DNA from: Rhinatrema bivittatum
Taxonomy: Eukaryota; Chordata; Amphibia; Gymnophiona; Rhinatrematidae
DNA: 64,000 nt
Assembly: GCF_901001135.1 (NCBI RefSeq)
Contig: NC_042631.1
Location: forward strand, 49,730,019-49,794,018
Direction of reading: 5' to 3'
The notes beneath the pieces were generated by a model that worked only from the letters and a program-made list of their open reading frames with translations, had not been told where the DNA came from and made no database searches. Shown here piece after piece: positions 52,662 through 62,958 of the stretch. A program made the translations under genes and the position numbers. The number at the start of each line of letters is the position of its first letter. The stretch's first letter is position 1.

Positions 52662-52827
52662 GTTTCTCCTTTTTTTCCTATGATACTGTTGACGTCTTTC
52701 CATGCATCAGCAGGCGTAGTGTGACGGTGATGTTCGGCCCATTCTCATCTGGGTCATTTTCCTCATTGCAGAGGGTACAAGCTCTGGTGCTGGAGTTAAG
52801 TTTGGCAGTTAACAAATGTGTGTTGGA
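52662..52827. other. Foldback-type repeat, left part, split by the L1 insertion
   Basis: This is non-coding. It would join directly to 54596 onward if the L1 insertion and one copy of its duplication were absent, so the insertion landed in an older repeat of the hairpin-rich kind. Confidence 0.4.
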
Positions 52828-52843
52828 CACCGGGGGATTTTCT

Positions 52844-54579
52844 TTTTTTTTCTTTTTTTTTTCAATTTATTCTTTATTGTTTTTTCAATGATACCATCAT
52901 GAAACACATTTACATATTATGTCTCTCAAGCATCCAAAATTAAGGCAAACACATAAACCAAACTATAAATATATCATATGATGTGATACAAAGCATAATA
53001 CGGGGAGAACATCATCCAAATCAGAATAAAGGAAATCTAAAATCTAAGTAGCCCTCTATTCCCTATGGGGCTATCTCTAGATTTCAGCTTGTCCTATAAT
53101 AGGAGAAGGACATTATTTACTTCTATTAAGGACCATTTACCTCTAATATTCCCACATTAGACTCCGATTTATCCAATAAAAAGGTCTCTAGATGAACTGG
53201 ATCTGTAAACACAAATTTTTTCCCTCTGTAGTTCACATAACATAAACAAGGAAATTAAAAAAAAAAAAAGTACCACCCAGAGCCACAACACGATGTTTTA
53301 ATGCCAAGAAGGCTCTCCTCCTTGCTTGGGTGGCTCTAGCTACGTCCGGGAAAATCTGGATTTTATGTCCGCAAAAGGAGACATCTTTATTGGTGAAAAA
53401 TTTTCTGAACATTCTATCCTTGTCTTGCTCAGATAAAAAAGAAATGAAGAGAGTAGCCCTGTTCCCAATAATATCCAGAGAATCCTCCAGAAAGGTAGAG
53501 ATACCTAAACTTGGAGGATTCTCCTGATTTTGAACAGTCTTCTCTTTCTTCTTAGTAAGATAATATATTTTAGACAAATTAGGAAATTCTTCATCTTTAT
53601 ACATTAGGAAGTTTCTTAGAGAGATATTAAACAATTCTATAGGAGAGAGCAAACGAGTTATTGGAAAATTTACTATTCTTAAATTTTTTACTCATATTTT
53701 CCATTCGCTCTAATTCTCTATGAATGTTTAAACTGTCCCGCATAAATGTATTTTCTGATGATTGAACTAATTGCATTTTACTTTTCAATTCGGACAATTC
53801 CTTTTCACAGTTCAACATTCTAGACCCTTGCTCATTTATTTTTTTCAGCATTAGCATTTATCACAGCAGACAATGATTTGTTCATAATAGTAATATTATT
53901 GTCTAATTTAGAAATAATATTCCACACATCAGATAGTGTAACATTGTCTGGGGAGATATCCCCAACATTGCTACCTGAAAAAACTGGAATAGATTCAACA
54001 GGCAAAACAGTTATCACAGGTTTCTCAATCCCTTGGTTTCCAGCTTGTTTCACCAAGCTTGCCTCCAAAGGGTTAAATCCTACCAGTTCTGTCGCCATCT
54101 GTGAGGGTGAACTCTTAGTTGGCTGAGTTGGTAAAATTGGTCCTTCTCCTGGGCTTATGGAAGCTAAAGAGGAGCTTCCTATCCCTTCCTCCCCTGGATC
54201 AGTCCTATGCCTCACGACATGCTGATCCATTGGGCCGGTGCTAACATGCTGCACTGGTGACGAAGTCATATTTCTTGCCTTCCTCTTCTTCCCCATCAGG
54301 AAAAATTGTTTGGCAGGATAATATTATGGCCAAACTCCCGGACTAAGCCGCGTGCCCCTTCAGCGTCGCACCGGCAGCGTCACAGCGCTGCACCACAGAT
54401 GTATTTAAAGTTAGAGGCCACGCCCCCTCCGACGTCAGGAACGGCGTCTGTTTCTCCCGCAGCTTTTCCTTAGCAAGCGACCCTCAGGTAGCCGCAGATG
54501 AAACAAGGATAAAGTCTTTACTTGGCAGTAAATTCGGGGAGACTTGGCAGACGGCCCACTCCTTCTCCAATCGCTCCCC
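52844..54579 (-). mobile_element. ORF1-only L1-type element (HAL1-like layout)
   Basis: This antisense insertion has both ends defined. CACCGGGGGATTTTCT occurs at 52828-52843 and 54580-54595 (a 16-bp duplication), and the left end on the plus strand is a T-rich tract (52844-52862), i.e. a poly(A) tail on the minus strand. In minus orientation it has a 5' leader (54579-54297), an ORF1 (54296 to about 53110) and about 250 bp of 3' UTR. There is no endonuclease or RT. It must therefore have been mobilised by an L1 ORF2 protein supplied in trans. It could be one member of a subfamily or a single internally deleted copy. Confidence 0.8.
53110..54296 (-). pseudogene. L1-type ORF1 protein, near-complete with few frameshifts
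   Basis: In minus orientation ATG at 54294-54296 opens MGKKRKARNMTSSPVQHVST, a basic start and a Ser/Pro-rich N-terminal part. A coiled-coil stretch follows (53857-53660: CEKELSELKSKMQLVQSS), then an RRM-like part beginning LRIVNFPITRLLSPIELF (about 53680-53630) and a C-terminal domain (FPDVARATQARRRAFLALKH; KKFVFTDPVHLETFLLDK). The order matches L1 ORF1p, an RNA-binding trimer. The frame slips near 53845 and 53670-53690 in A-runs and near 53260 in another run, each by about one base. Homopolymer errors in the assembly could explain some of this. Confidence 0.8.
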
Positions 54580-54595
54580 CACCGGGGGATTTTCT

Positions 54596-54960
54596 GCATT
54601 GGGGAGTAATAGCTAATAGCACTTATCACATGTAAAATCCATGTAGATGAGGCTATCGGCTAAGCAATTTTTGGGTGCGCGTTTTGGACGCGATGATCCC
54701 CTTATTGTATCGGGTGATAGTCTAGCACATCCAACTGCGCCTAACTTATGTGCTAGACTGGGTGTACTTTATTGCATCAGCCTGTGACTGTCAGGGATGC
54801 TCATTTCACACAGAACATGGTTTTTTTTTAAACTCCCAGTGCATTAGTATAGCATGAGCTTATTGCATTGGGAGTTAAAAAGTGGGTATTAAGAAACTGT
54901 GTGCACAGTTTCTTAATACCCAGATTACTGCATCAGCCTGTGAGGTTGATGGGTAGTAGA
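54596..54960. repeat. Hairpin-rich repeat, right part
   Basis: It includes a perfect hairpin, GGGTATTAAGAAACTGTG at 54884-54901 against 54904-54921 with a 2-base loop. A second, imperfect one is AACTCCCAGTGCA (near 54830) against TGCATTGGGAGTT (near 54865). Non-coding. Wording (CAGTCAGGGATGCT-like, CACAGAACA, AACTCC) is shared with 39055-39175. Confidence 0.6.
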
Positions 54961-55404
54961 GGATTATTCTTCCCTTCCCCCTCCCCCCCCCTCCCCCCCC
55001 CAAAAAAAGGTATGAACCATTAACGAGGAAACTTCCCCTCTGATTACAATCTGAAACACCTTGTTGGGCACTGGATAAACCTTTTTAGTCTATCTGCCAT
55101 CATTTATTGTGTTAAATCACCATCCTTGTTCTGACAGTAAGGTCTCTCCATGCAGGTTCAGGTGAAGTTTTCTTTCCTTCCTGACACAAGCCTGTTTGTG
55201 TTCCCTGCTAGCCCTCTTTTGTGTGTCTGCATATTTTTGTAGTTTGATTGGCATGAACAGGTTAAGAACATAAGAATGTTTTGAATGTGGAAAGCTATCT
55301 TGCTTTGTATTCACTTTGGTGAGGCCAAACATATTTTCCCACCCCCCTCTTCCAAACTCAAGAGCAGTGCTCAGAAAGAGAAAGAAGTATAGATACCAAA
55401 CAGA
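54961..55404. other. No gene recognised
   Basis: C-runs lie at about 54980-55000, then AT-rich sequence with a fragment (TAAGAACATAAGAATG near 55263). No coding region is supported. Confidence 0.4.
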
Positions 55405-56035
55405 CAGGCCGATACAGTACAGTGGAGCGCACTGCTAACTGGCATTGGATGCGCATGTTCAACGCGCTAGCTTTACCCCTTATTCAGTAAGGGGTAATAG
55501 TGCGTCGAAAACGCGTCCCCCCCCCCCGAGACTGATAGTGCCCACAACATGCAAATGCATGTTGTGGGCACTATTAGTCATTCCCGCGTGATACAGTAAG
55601 TAAAATGTGCAGCCAAGTCGCTCATTTTACTTTAAGAAATTAGCGCCTACCCAAAGGTAGCCTTTAATTTCTGCCAGCGCCAGGGATGTGCACAGAAAAA
55701 CAGTAAAAACTGCTTTTCTGTGCACCCTCTGACTTAATATCATGGCGATATTAATTCGCGGGTTGAAAACCGGACGCTCAATTTTGCCGGCGTCCAGTTT
55801 CCAAACCAGTGGCTGTCAGTGGGCTCGAGAACCGACGCCGGCAAAATTGAGGGTCGGCTGTCAAACCCGCTGACAGCCACCACTCCTGTCCACAAAGAGG
55901 TGCTAGGGGCGCACTAGTGTCCCTAGCGCCTCTTTTTACCGCTGGCCCTAATTTGAATATTTTGTTTTACTGAATCGCGTGCACAGAACAGCGGGTGCTC
56001 ACCCGCTCTCCCGCAAACTTTACTGTATCGGCTTG
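55405..56035. mobile_element. Hairpin-studded DNA transposon (MITE) with terminal inverted repeats
   Basis: The 631-bp element is bounded by CAGGCCGATACAGTA on the left and TACTGTATCGGCTTG on the right, inverted repeats with one mismatch. Inside are several hairpins: 55536-55553 against 55556-55573 (18-bp perfect arms, 2-base loop), 55777-55794 against 55834-55851 (18-bp perfect arms) and AGAGGTGCTAGGG against CCCTAGCGCCTCT (about 55896-55936). No ORF. No clean target duplication could be read. The superfamily is unknown to me. Confidence 0.7.
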
Positions 56036-56099
56036 AAAGTAAGTTTAAGGCAGGCAATGTAGACCAAAAGGGCTGGCACAACTTTTCGTGTAAAAGCAC

Positions 56100-56270
56100 T
56101 GTTACGAACCTTTTGATGCTGCGATGTATTTAAGAGTAGTTTATTCAGAGATGTATTATTGTTTTATTGACTTTGTTTTTAGTTTCGAACTCATACTGTG
56201 TATGTTTAACTTATGAACTGCCTTGATCTTATTGGAACGGCAGTATATAAAAAAACATCTGTAAACAAAC
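56100..56270 (+). mobile_element. L2-like LINE 3' tail
   Basis: It ends with TATGAACTGCCTTGATC, GGCAGTATATAAAAAAAC and AAACAAACAAG, the L2-type terminal layout in a diverged form. A heavily 5'-truncated copy. Confidence 0.5.
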
Positions 56271-57540
56271 AAGGGAGAAACTCATAACCCCAGTTCTGCC
56301 ATTGACTTTATGTAAGATTTTAGTAAATCAGTTTTATTTCCCTGTGCCTCATATTCCCAGTGGTTGCTCTGCCATGGAAATGTGTGACCTGAGCTGGTTG
56401 TTTGATCTCCCTGTGTTTCAGTTCAGATCCCATGAATCACTTTTCTCTCCCTTTTTGTTTCAATATATACAGCTGTAAATGGGTAATAGAGGGTCTGACT
56501 TTTTAATCTTTATATATTTTATTTATTTCCATTTGATAGTCTGTCTTTTTGTAGGAGAAGCGTTAGGGGATTACAAAGAAAGATGTGAATTGCAGAACAT
56601 AGGTCAAGGGACATAAAGAACATATATTCTGGGAAATGAACAATTAAAAACTGTATAGGTAGCAATACAGATTTCATAATATAAACTTTCAGTGCTTGCT
56701 GCTATTGGTGGATATTTGAAGGTCTGTCTGCTGACTTCTTAGAAATGTGGGATCATCTTAGATAGGGAACATGAAAGGAGACTTGCAAACACTAAATAGT
56801 TTGAGGTGAATATTCTAGTTTGGCAATGATTATTTTTAAGCAGGATGTTCTGTGATTCAGATGGCATCTCTCTATTTTACAGATTCTCAGTCTCAGCCCA
56901 AAGGCCAAGAGACCTTCCTCAAGTCATAAGTCATTTTGGATCTTCGCCAAAAAGAAGCTGCAAAGGGAGGAAATACCATCCATTGCGCTTCATCATGAGG
57001 CTGCAAGGAGAGTATCTTAGACCTTGAGTTTGCACACAAATTGCCATTATGTAGTCACCTTTGCACATAATGCACAAGTAAATCGTTTTCTGACCTTTGA
57101 GCCTGATTCTAGCTGTATTACTCCTCTCATCTTGCATGTCTGTGTCTCTCTCTCCTTTTTTTATTCCACATTCATTTCAGTGTCTGTCTTCACTTTTTAC
57201 TTTAACTTCTCCTTATAGATTCTCCTTCTGTTTTTCTCAGTTTATCTTCCCAAATGCCTTCACTCTATCCTTACCTTCCTTCCAGTCTCTCACATTACTG
57301 TCCACATATTCTTTCTGTAGGTGACATGAGTAGAGTGAATTAGTATAAACTTGAAACAAAACACTGAGATATTGCAAAAAAGTGGATGTGAGCAACAAGG
57401 CTAAAGAAGAGAGGGGTCTATCTAACTCGGTCAAGGAAGCTGCTCTTTTAGCATGCTGGATGAGTCCCTGCGTGTTTAAATCCTGAGATCACTCGTTTCT
57501 GCTGAATTATTAGATACAAAAATGATATACAATAATATAT
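56271..57540. other. Mostly unique-looking DNA; one weak candidate exon
   Basis: AT-rich sequence without recognisable repeats. At 56881 a pyrimidine tract with CTCTCTATTTTACAG looks like a splice acceptor. It is followed by an open stretch (ILSLSPKAKRPSSSHKSFWI...IALHHEAARRVS) that ends at a stop around 57020. No good donor follows, and the phase does not fit the exon at 47415-47481, so this could at best be a terminal or alternative exon. Pyrimidine-rich sequence follows at 57130-57310. Confidence 0.25.
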
Positions 57541-58270
57541 ATATAACATTCTTTATAAAAAAAACATAGAAATACAAAAAATACATATGATTTTATATTC
57601 AAAGAATCCACAATTCAAAACACTAAAAACATATACCACACATCATTCACATCCAAACACACCAAATATATATCTAAAAAAGGTCAAAAAAGAATCTCCC
57701 AACATGTTTCACATAGCAGAACGTCTTCAGGGGAGAATCCACAAACTTGGTGTCTCAATCGTAGAAAAGAGGATACAGTTCTATAATTCCCAATCGAAAA
57801 AAGCATCTTTATATGGGGATCATTACAGTTAACATCACATTGAAAACACAGCTGTTCCTTACTGCTTCTGATAACATTTCACACACACAGATTAATATCA
57901 TACAATCACATCATTGCATGGAACGGATATTTCATCTGTCATGTACATCCAAACCAAACTGAAGTAATGTCCCCAACATGTCTCAACAAAATATCATTTA
58001 TAGTTCTTCCAGGCCAAACAAAGTGCATCGAGAAATGCTCACAACAGGATGTCTTTTTTTTAATTTAGATTTATATTCCACTTTTTGCACTTTTTCAGCA
58101 CTTCAAAGTGCTGGAGCCCCATCGCCATTTTTTTTTTTTTTTTTAATCAAGGGGTTTCTGCAGGAAGAGATACCAATATCCTTCTTTTTCAGAGGTTTCT
58201 TTGTCCCATCGTACAAAGCCTCAAGTTATATACCTTTATCCTTATGTGGGGATGCTTTGGTTTCCAGCTA
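57541..58270 (-). other. Possible antisense repeat 3' region; T-rich
   Basis: The text AATCTCCCAACATGTTTCAC, then GAACGTCTTCAGGGGAGAAT (57690-57740), resembles the conserved downstream region of Penelope-like elements read in antisense. No ORF supports it. 58050-58145 contains an antisense LINE-tail-like T-rich segment. Both are tentative. Confidence 0.25.
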
Positions 58271-59023
58271 GCTGGCCTTAGATCTCTGCATGGTAGGTAA
58301 CAGCGAGGAGGGACAGACCATTCCCCTGAGGATGTCTGCAATGGTTCAGCCCTTAGTGAGTGTGGTCAGTTTAGTTTGGGTTTTGTTGAGCGATGAGCTG
58401 GTTTTTGCTCCTGCACTGTTTTTGGTTGAGAGACTGCTCAATTCCAGTGCACATCTTGTCCATCCCGTTCTGAGAGGACTTTAGTAGGAAAATTTTCTAA
58501 ATTTTGTTTGTGCCTAGGTGAATCCTGTTCCTGCTGGTGAGGCAACCCCCATAACCACCAGGCAGGAGGGAGAAGAGCAGGCTATTCCTTTCCAGTTAGT
58601 GAGAGGAGAACAGCGGTGAAGTTTGGATGTTTGAGAGTTGCCTGTTAGTGAGGAGGGGTTTTGTACCACACCTCCTCACCGTGTGGCTGGACTGTAAAAG
58701 CCCTGGTGGTATCCAGAAAAAGAGGTCAAACTACAGAAAGAGTCCAGAGGAGAAGAGTTTCATGATCGAATTGGAGACCCCAACCGAATCTCCACCTCAG
58801 GGAATGCAGGACACAAGCTGGGAACATCTGGGACTCTGTTGGACTGCAGGTACGAGACTTTTTTCAGGATTTAGGGGACTCCCCTCAATAGGTTTCCCTT
58901 GCCCCACACAAGAAAAGGGGGTGAGCTGCTCCCAGAGAGTAGTCCTGAGGACACCTGCACAGACTGAGGAAGAGAGACTCCCCTGTGCATGACCCAGATT
59001 GAACACAGATGTGGAGTAAGACA
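58271..59023. other. No gene recognised
   Basis: A 121-codon plus frame (58627-58992) has no recognisable domain. The G+A- and Gly-rich text may derive from an LTR or other repeat, but nothing supports a call. Confidence 0.35.
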
Positions 59024-59262
59024 AGGAGGAGGAATAGCCTAGTGGTTAGAGCAGAGGGCTATGAACCAGGAGACCAGGGTTCAAGTCCCGCTGTTACTCC
59101 TTGTGACCTTGGGCAAGTCACTTTACCCTCCATTGCCTCAGGTACAAAACTTAGATTGTAAGCCCTCTGGGGATAGGGAAATACCTACAGTACCTGAATA
59201 TAAACCAATGTGATATCTCAGATCCAAAGTTGGTATATAAAAATAATAATAAAAAATAATAA
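59024..59262 (+). mobile_element. tRNA-derived SINE with an L2/MIR-like body and tail
   Basis: The head has RNA polymerase III promoter boxes: A box TAGCCTAGTGG at 59035-59045 (continuing TTAGAGC) and B box GGTTCAAGTCC at 59078-59088. The body includes GACCTTGGGCAAGTCACTTT and GCCTCAGGTACAAA, the kind of text found in MIR-type SINEs. It ends with ATATAAACCAATGTGATATC, TTGGTATATAAAAATAAT and A-rich repeats, similar to the L2 3' ends in this window. That similarity suggests it was copied by an L2-type enzyme. Confidence 0.85.
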
Positions 59263-59832
59263 ACCCATCGATTGGACATTCATCTAATTTCTGCAAATCA
59301 AACTAAAGTTTCCTTTGAACACCCACATCTGCCTTTTTATACAGCACTAACATCACCAAAGGGGACAGTAACACGCCTCAGACAAGATTCTCGTTCACCT
59401 AGGCCTAAAAGGTTAATCCTTTCCCTGTAGAAAGAATGCACTCCTGGGGATGTGTTAAAATTGGGGGAGTGGCAAAAGAAGACAGCACACAAAAGAATTT
59501 CTCTTGGGGCGCTTGGACTACCATAAAATCCGATAAAAGGGTTACATATAATACATCTTTTTTGTGAACCATATACTATATACATGATTTTGTACTTTGC
59601 ACTATCATGTATATAGTTATAGTTATATTCCATAGCATCTACCCATTGATGCCTGTTATATGTAAGGGCTCCTCCCATAAATTATTTATATGTTGCCTAG
59701 TTCATCATATTATATTATGTTATCTGTTATATGTACGGGCACTGCCCAATGGTTTTTTGTTCACTGTGAACCGATACGATGTGCGAACGGATATCGGTAT
59801 AAAAGAAATGTTAAATAAATAAATAAATAAAA
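59263..59832 (+). mobile_element. L2-like LINE 3' tail (about 59600-59832)
   Basis: It ends GTGAACCGATACGATGTG, GGATATCGGTATAAAAGA and AAATAAATAAATAAATAAA, the common L2-type terminal layout. The part before about 59600 has no recognisable content; a minus frame there (59678-59337) has no motif. Confidence 0.55.
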
Positions 59833-60032
59833 TCTTTGCATATGTGTAGCGTCCCTAGGATGCTGGTATTGCTGTGTGTTAATAAAGTGTTACAGAACAA
59901 TTTATCTGAAAGCTAGCTTCCAGTCCTTTTCAGAATATATGCAGACTAACCTTGTTTTAACATCAGAATCAGTTTTTTGCAGTTATAGCTTAAGATATTT
60001 GCATAACACTAGTTATTAAACAATAACTAGTT

Positions 60033-62717
60033 CAGATACCGCAATAATAAACCAGCTACCGGCGCTAACCTATGACATTTTCTCCCTTCCCAGACAGAAA
60101 AAGAGGGGAGGTGGAATTCTCCTAGCAACCAAAAAAGACCTTAGATTCTCTCAACATCCTGTCCACTCGGATACCAAACTTGAAATCGGCTTTTTCACAT
60201 CACACCAACTACAAATTCTACTCGTTTATGCCCTCCCGGGCCTCCTAGAAACTGATGCCTCCCCTATTGTTGAAATAACTACATCGCTCCTCAACCTGGA
60301 CGCCCCAGCAATAATCTTAGGAGACTTCAATCTGCACATGGACAACCCTTCACTCTCTACCAGCTGTCAAACCCTTCTCTTAGCTCTCTCAGCAATGGGA
60401 TTCACACAAATAGTCAACAAACCTACACATAAAGCTGGTCATACTCTGGACCTAATCTTTGTCAACAAAGGCATAAAGTCGACATCCCTACTGAAGAGTA
60501 AGAAGGTACCCTGGTCAGATCACTCCCTGATCTCAACTTCCTTCTCGTTGGAACAAACCATCGCCCCTCACCTTCCTTTCCTTACAGGAGATCATGCTCC
60601 TCTGAAGACCTCAACAATCACTTGGTTCCACACCTTCCCTCCATAGACCTCACCGACCCTAACACTGCTCTCCATTCTTGGAATGTCATCACAGAATCCA
60701 TAGCTAACAAGCTCTGTCCGCTAGCAATAAAAAAAAAATCCCACTCAAATGCCTCTAAAAGACAACCCTGGTTAACTAACGACCTGAGAAGGCTTAAACA
60801 AAGTTTAAGACAGAAAGAAGCCAAGTGGCGTAAAACACCATGCGCCAGCACGCTCTCCGCCTACAAATTTACGCTTCACCTGTACAAGACCTCCACTTCC
60901 AAATCAAAAAGGGATTTTTATGCGTCTAAAATTCATAACCTGGTCTTTGACGCTAAAGCCCTATTTGCCTATGTATCTAGCCTCACTCAGGTCGCCCCCC
61001 CCCCCCCCCCCCGAATTTCCCAGCAACCAAGCACAATCCAAAGCTGAAGAACTCGCATCGTTTTTCCAAAACAAAATCATCAGTCTTCTTACCCAACTAC
61101 CCTCCAAGATCACCCCCCTACCATCGGCTCTGCAGCCTCCCATCAAAAATATTCACCTCGAAGCTTTCGAACCCATTTCCTCCTCTGAGATTCAAGTTGT
61201 TCTAAGAAGAATGAAACCTCCTCTCACCCGGCGAACCATATCCCCACCAAACATCTTCTCACAATCCCAGACTCTATCTCCAAAACACTGGCGGACATTA
61301 TTAACTGTTCTCTCTCCCAGGGTTCCTTCCCAGACGACCTCAAACTGGCGTCACTCAAACCACTCCTAAAAAAACCAAATTTGGACCCAAAAGATCCTAA
61401 CAACTTCCGCCCAATAGCCAATCTCCCCTTCATTGCTAAGATTATGGAAAGGCTTGTGAACTCCCAACTATCGGACTACACTGAAGATAATAAACTTCTA
61501 TCCGCCTCGCAATATGGATTCCGTAAAAATCTAGGCACGGAATCCCTCCTTACTTCCCTAACAGACTTCCTCATCCTGGGTCTCGACAAAGGTCAATCTT
61601 TTTTTTCTGCTGGTCCTTCTGGACCTTTCGGCAGCCTTCGATACCGTCAACCACTCCTTCCTTATCAACCAGTTAGCTGCCATAGGAGTTTCCGGCTCTG
61701 CTCTATCTTGGTTCAAATTGTTTCTCAGCAACAGGTTACAAGGTCAAAATCCAGAACAAAGAATCTTCACGCCATGACTCATCCGTAGGAGTCCCACAAG
61801 GCTCCTCTCTATCCCAGACACTCTTTAACATCTACCTTCTACCACTTTGCCAACTCCTCACCAACCTCAACCTAAAACACTTTCTCTACGCAGACGATAT
61901 CCTGATCCCCATCAAAGGCTCATACTCGAAAACCCTCGACTACTGGGAATCCTGCCACCAAGAAATCAAACGTCTCCTCAATAGCCTAAATCTAGTACTA
62001 AACTCCTCCAAGACCGAAATACTACTCGTATCTCCAGAGAACAGCAATCTCACCGCTTCTCATCCAACTAACCCACCAACCACACAAGTGAGAGATTTAG
62101 GAGTGATAATTGACAGCAGGCTGAACTTCAAAGCCTCCATCAACAGAACGACCAAAGACTGCTTCCACAAACTCCAAGTTTTAAAAAGGATAAGACCTCT
62201 CTTCCAGGCCCAAGATTTCAGAACGATCCCCCAAGCAATTATTTTCTCAAAGTTAGATTACTGTAACGCTATCCTACTTGGTCTCCCTTCCTCCTACAGC
62301 AAACCGCTCCAAATGGTACAAAACACAGCAGCCCGTTTACTAACAAACACCAGGAAAAGAGACCATATTTCCCCAATTCTAAAAGACCTTCATTGGTTAC
62401 CAATTCACTTCATAATCATCTACAAATCCATATCCTTGATATCCAAAATCATCCATCAACACACCACAATTGACCTACAATTTCCTCTCCGCTTACACAA
62501 CTCCACAAGACCTACCAGAGACGCATACAGAGGATCCCTCCATGTACCCCCTACTACCACCAGTCACATTACCTTAAGAGATCGAGCCCTCTCCACAGCG
62601 GGCCCACTGTTATGGAACTCCATCCCTCCCGATCTCAGACAGGAGCCTTGCCTCCTAACCTTTAGAAAAAGACTCAAGACTTGGCTGTTTATTCAAGCTT
62701 TCCCGGACTTAAATTAA
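60033..62717 (+). pseudogene. L2 ORF2 pseudogene
   Basis: Recognisable pieces in order: endonuclease RGGGILLATKKDLRFSQHP, LGDFNLHMDNPSL, HKAGHTLDLIFVNKG and WSDHSLIS. A basic linker follows, then RT NNFRPIANLPFIAKIMERLV, LSASQYGFRKNLGTESLL and a YADD-like segment (FLYADDILIP near 61880-61910). The C-terminal frame is 62088-62717 (MRDLGVIIDSRLNFKASINR; LLWNSIPPDLRQEPC). At least five frame changes separate them, including ones at the C-run near 61000 and the T-run near 61600. It cannot be translated as one protein. Confidence 0.85.
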
Positions 62718-62958
62718 TGCACCTCGCCATCAACATATCCAACACAGCAGCTGTACCTCTTCTCCTTGTATATAGTTTAGTCTCTGCTAAACTATCTTTA
62801 TTTCCTCTGATCCCAGTTCAATAGTCCTTGTTAATTGTAACTGCTTTCTTTGACACGTTATTTTTGTTTTTGATGTATTTATTGCACCCCTGTTTATTTG
62901 TAAACCAGCATGATGTGATCATTTCATGAATGCCGGTATATAAAAACCTTAAATAAAA
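60033..62958 (+). mobile_element. L2-clade LINE, second copy, 5'-truncated and decayed
   Basis: It is a relative of the intact element at 48788-52661, beginning within the endonuclease at text matching residues 88-104 of that ORF and ending with AACCAGCATGATGTGATC, GCCGGTATATAAAAACC and TTAAATAAAAC. Frames change repeatedly. It includes an expanded C-run (about 60993-61011) and a T-run near 61600. The 3' UTR layout matches the intact copy, which supports their being one family. Confidence 0.85.

Noticed and set aside
59035..59088. Looks like a tRNA gene (A and B boxes)
   Set aside because: No cloverleaf-completing 3' acceptor stem; the sequence runs directly into a SINE body and LINE-like tail, so it is a tRNA-derived SINE head.
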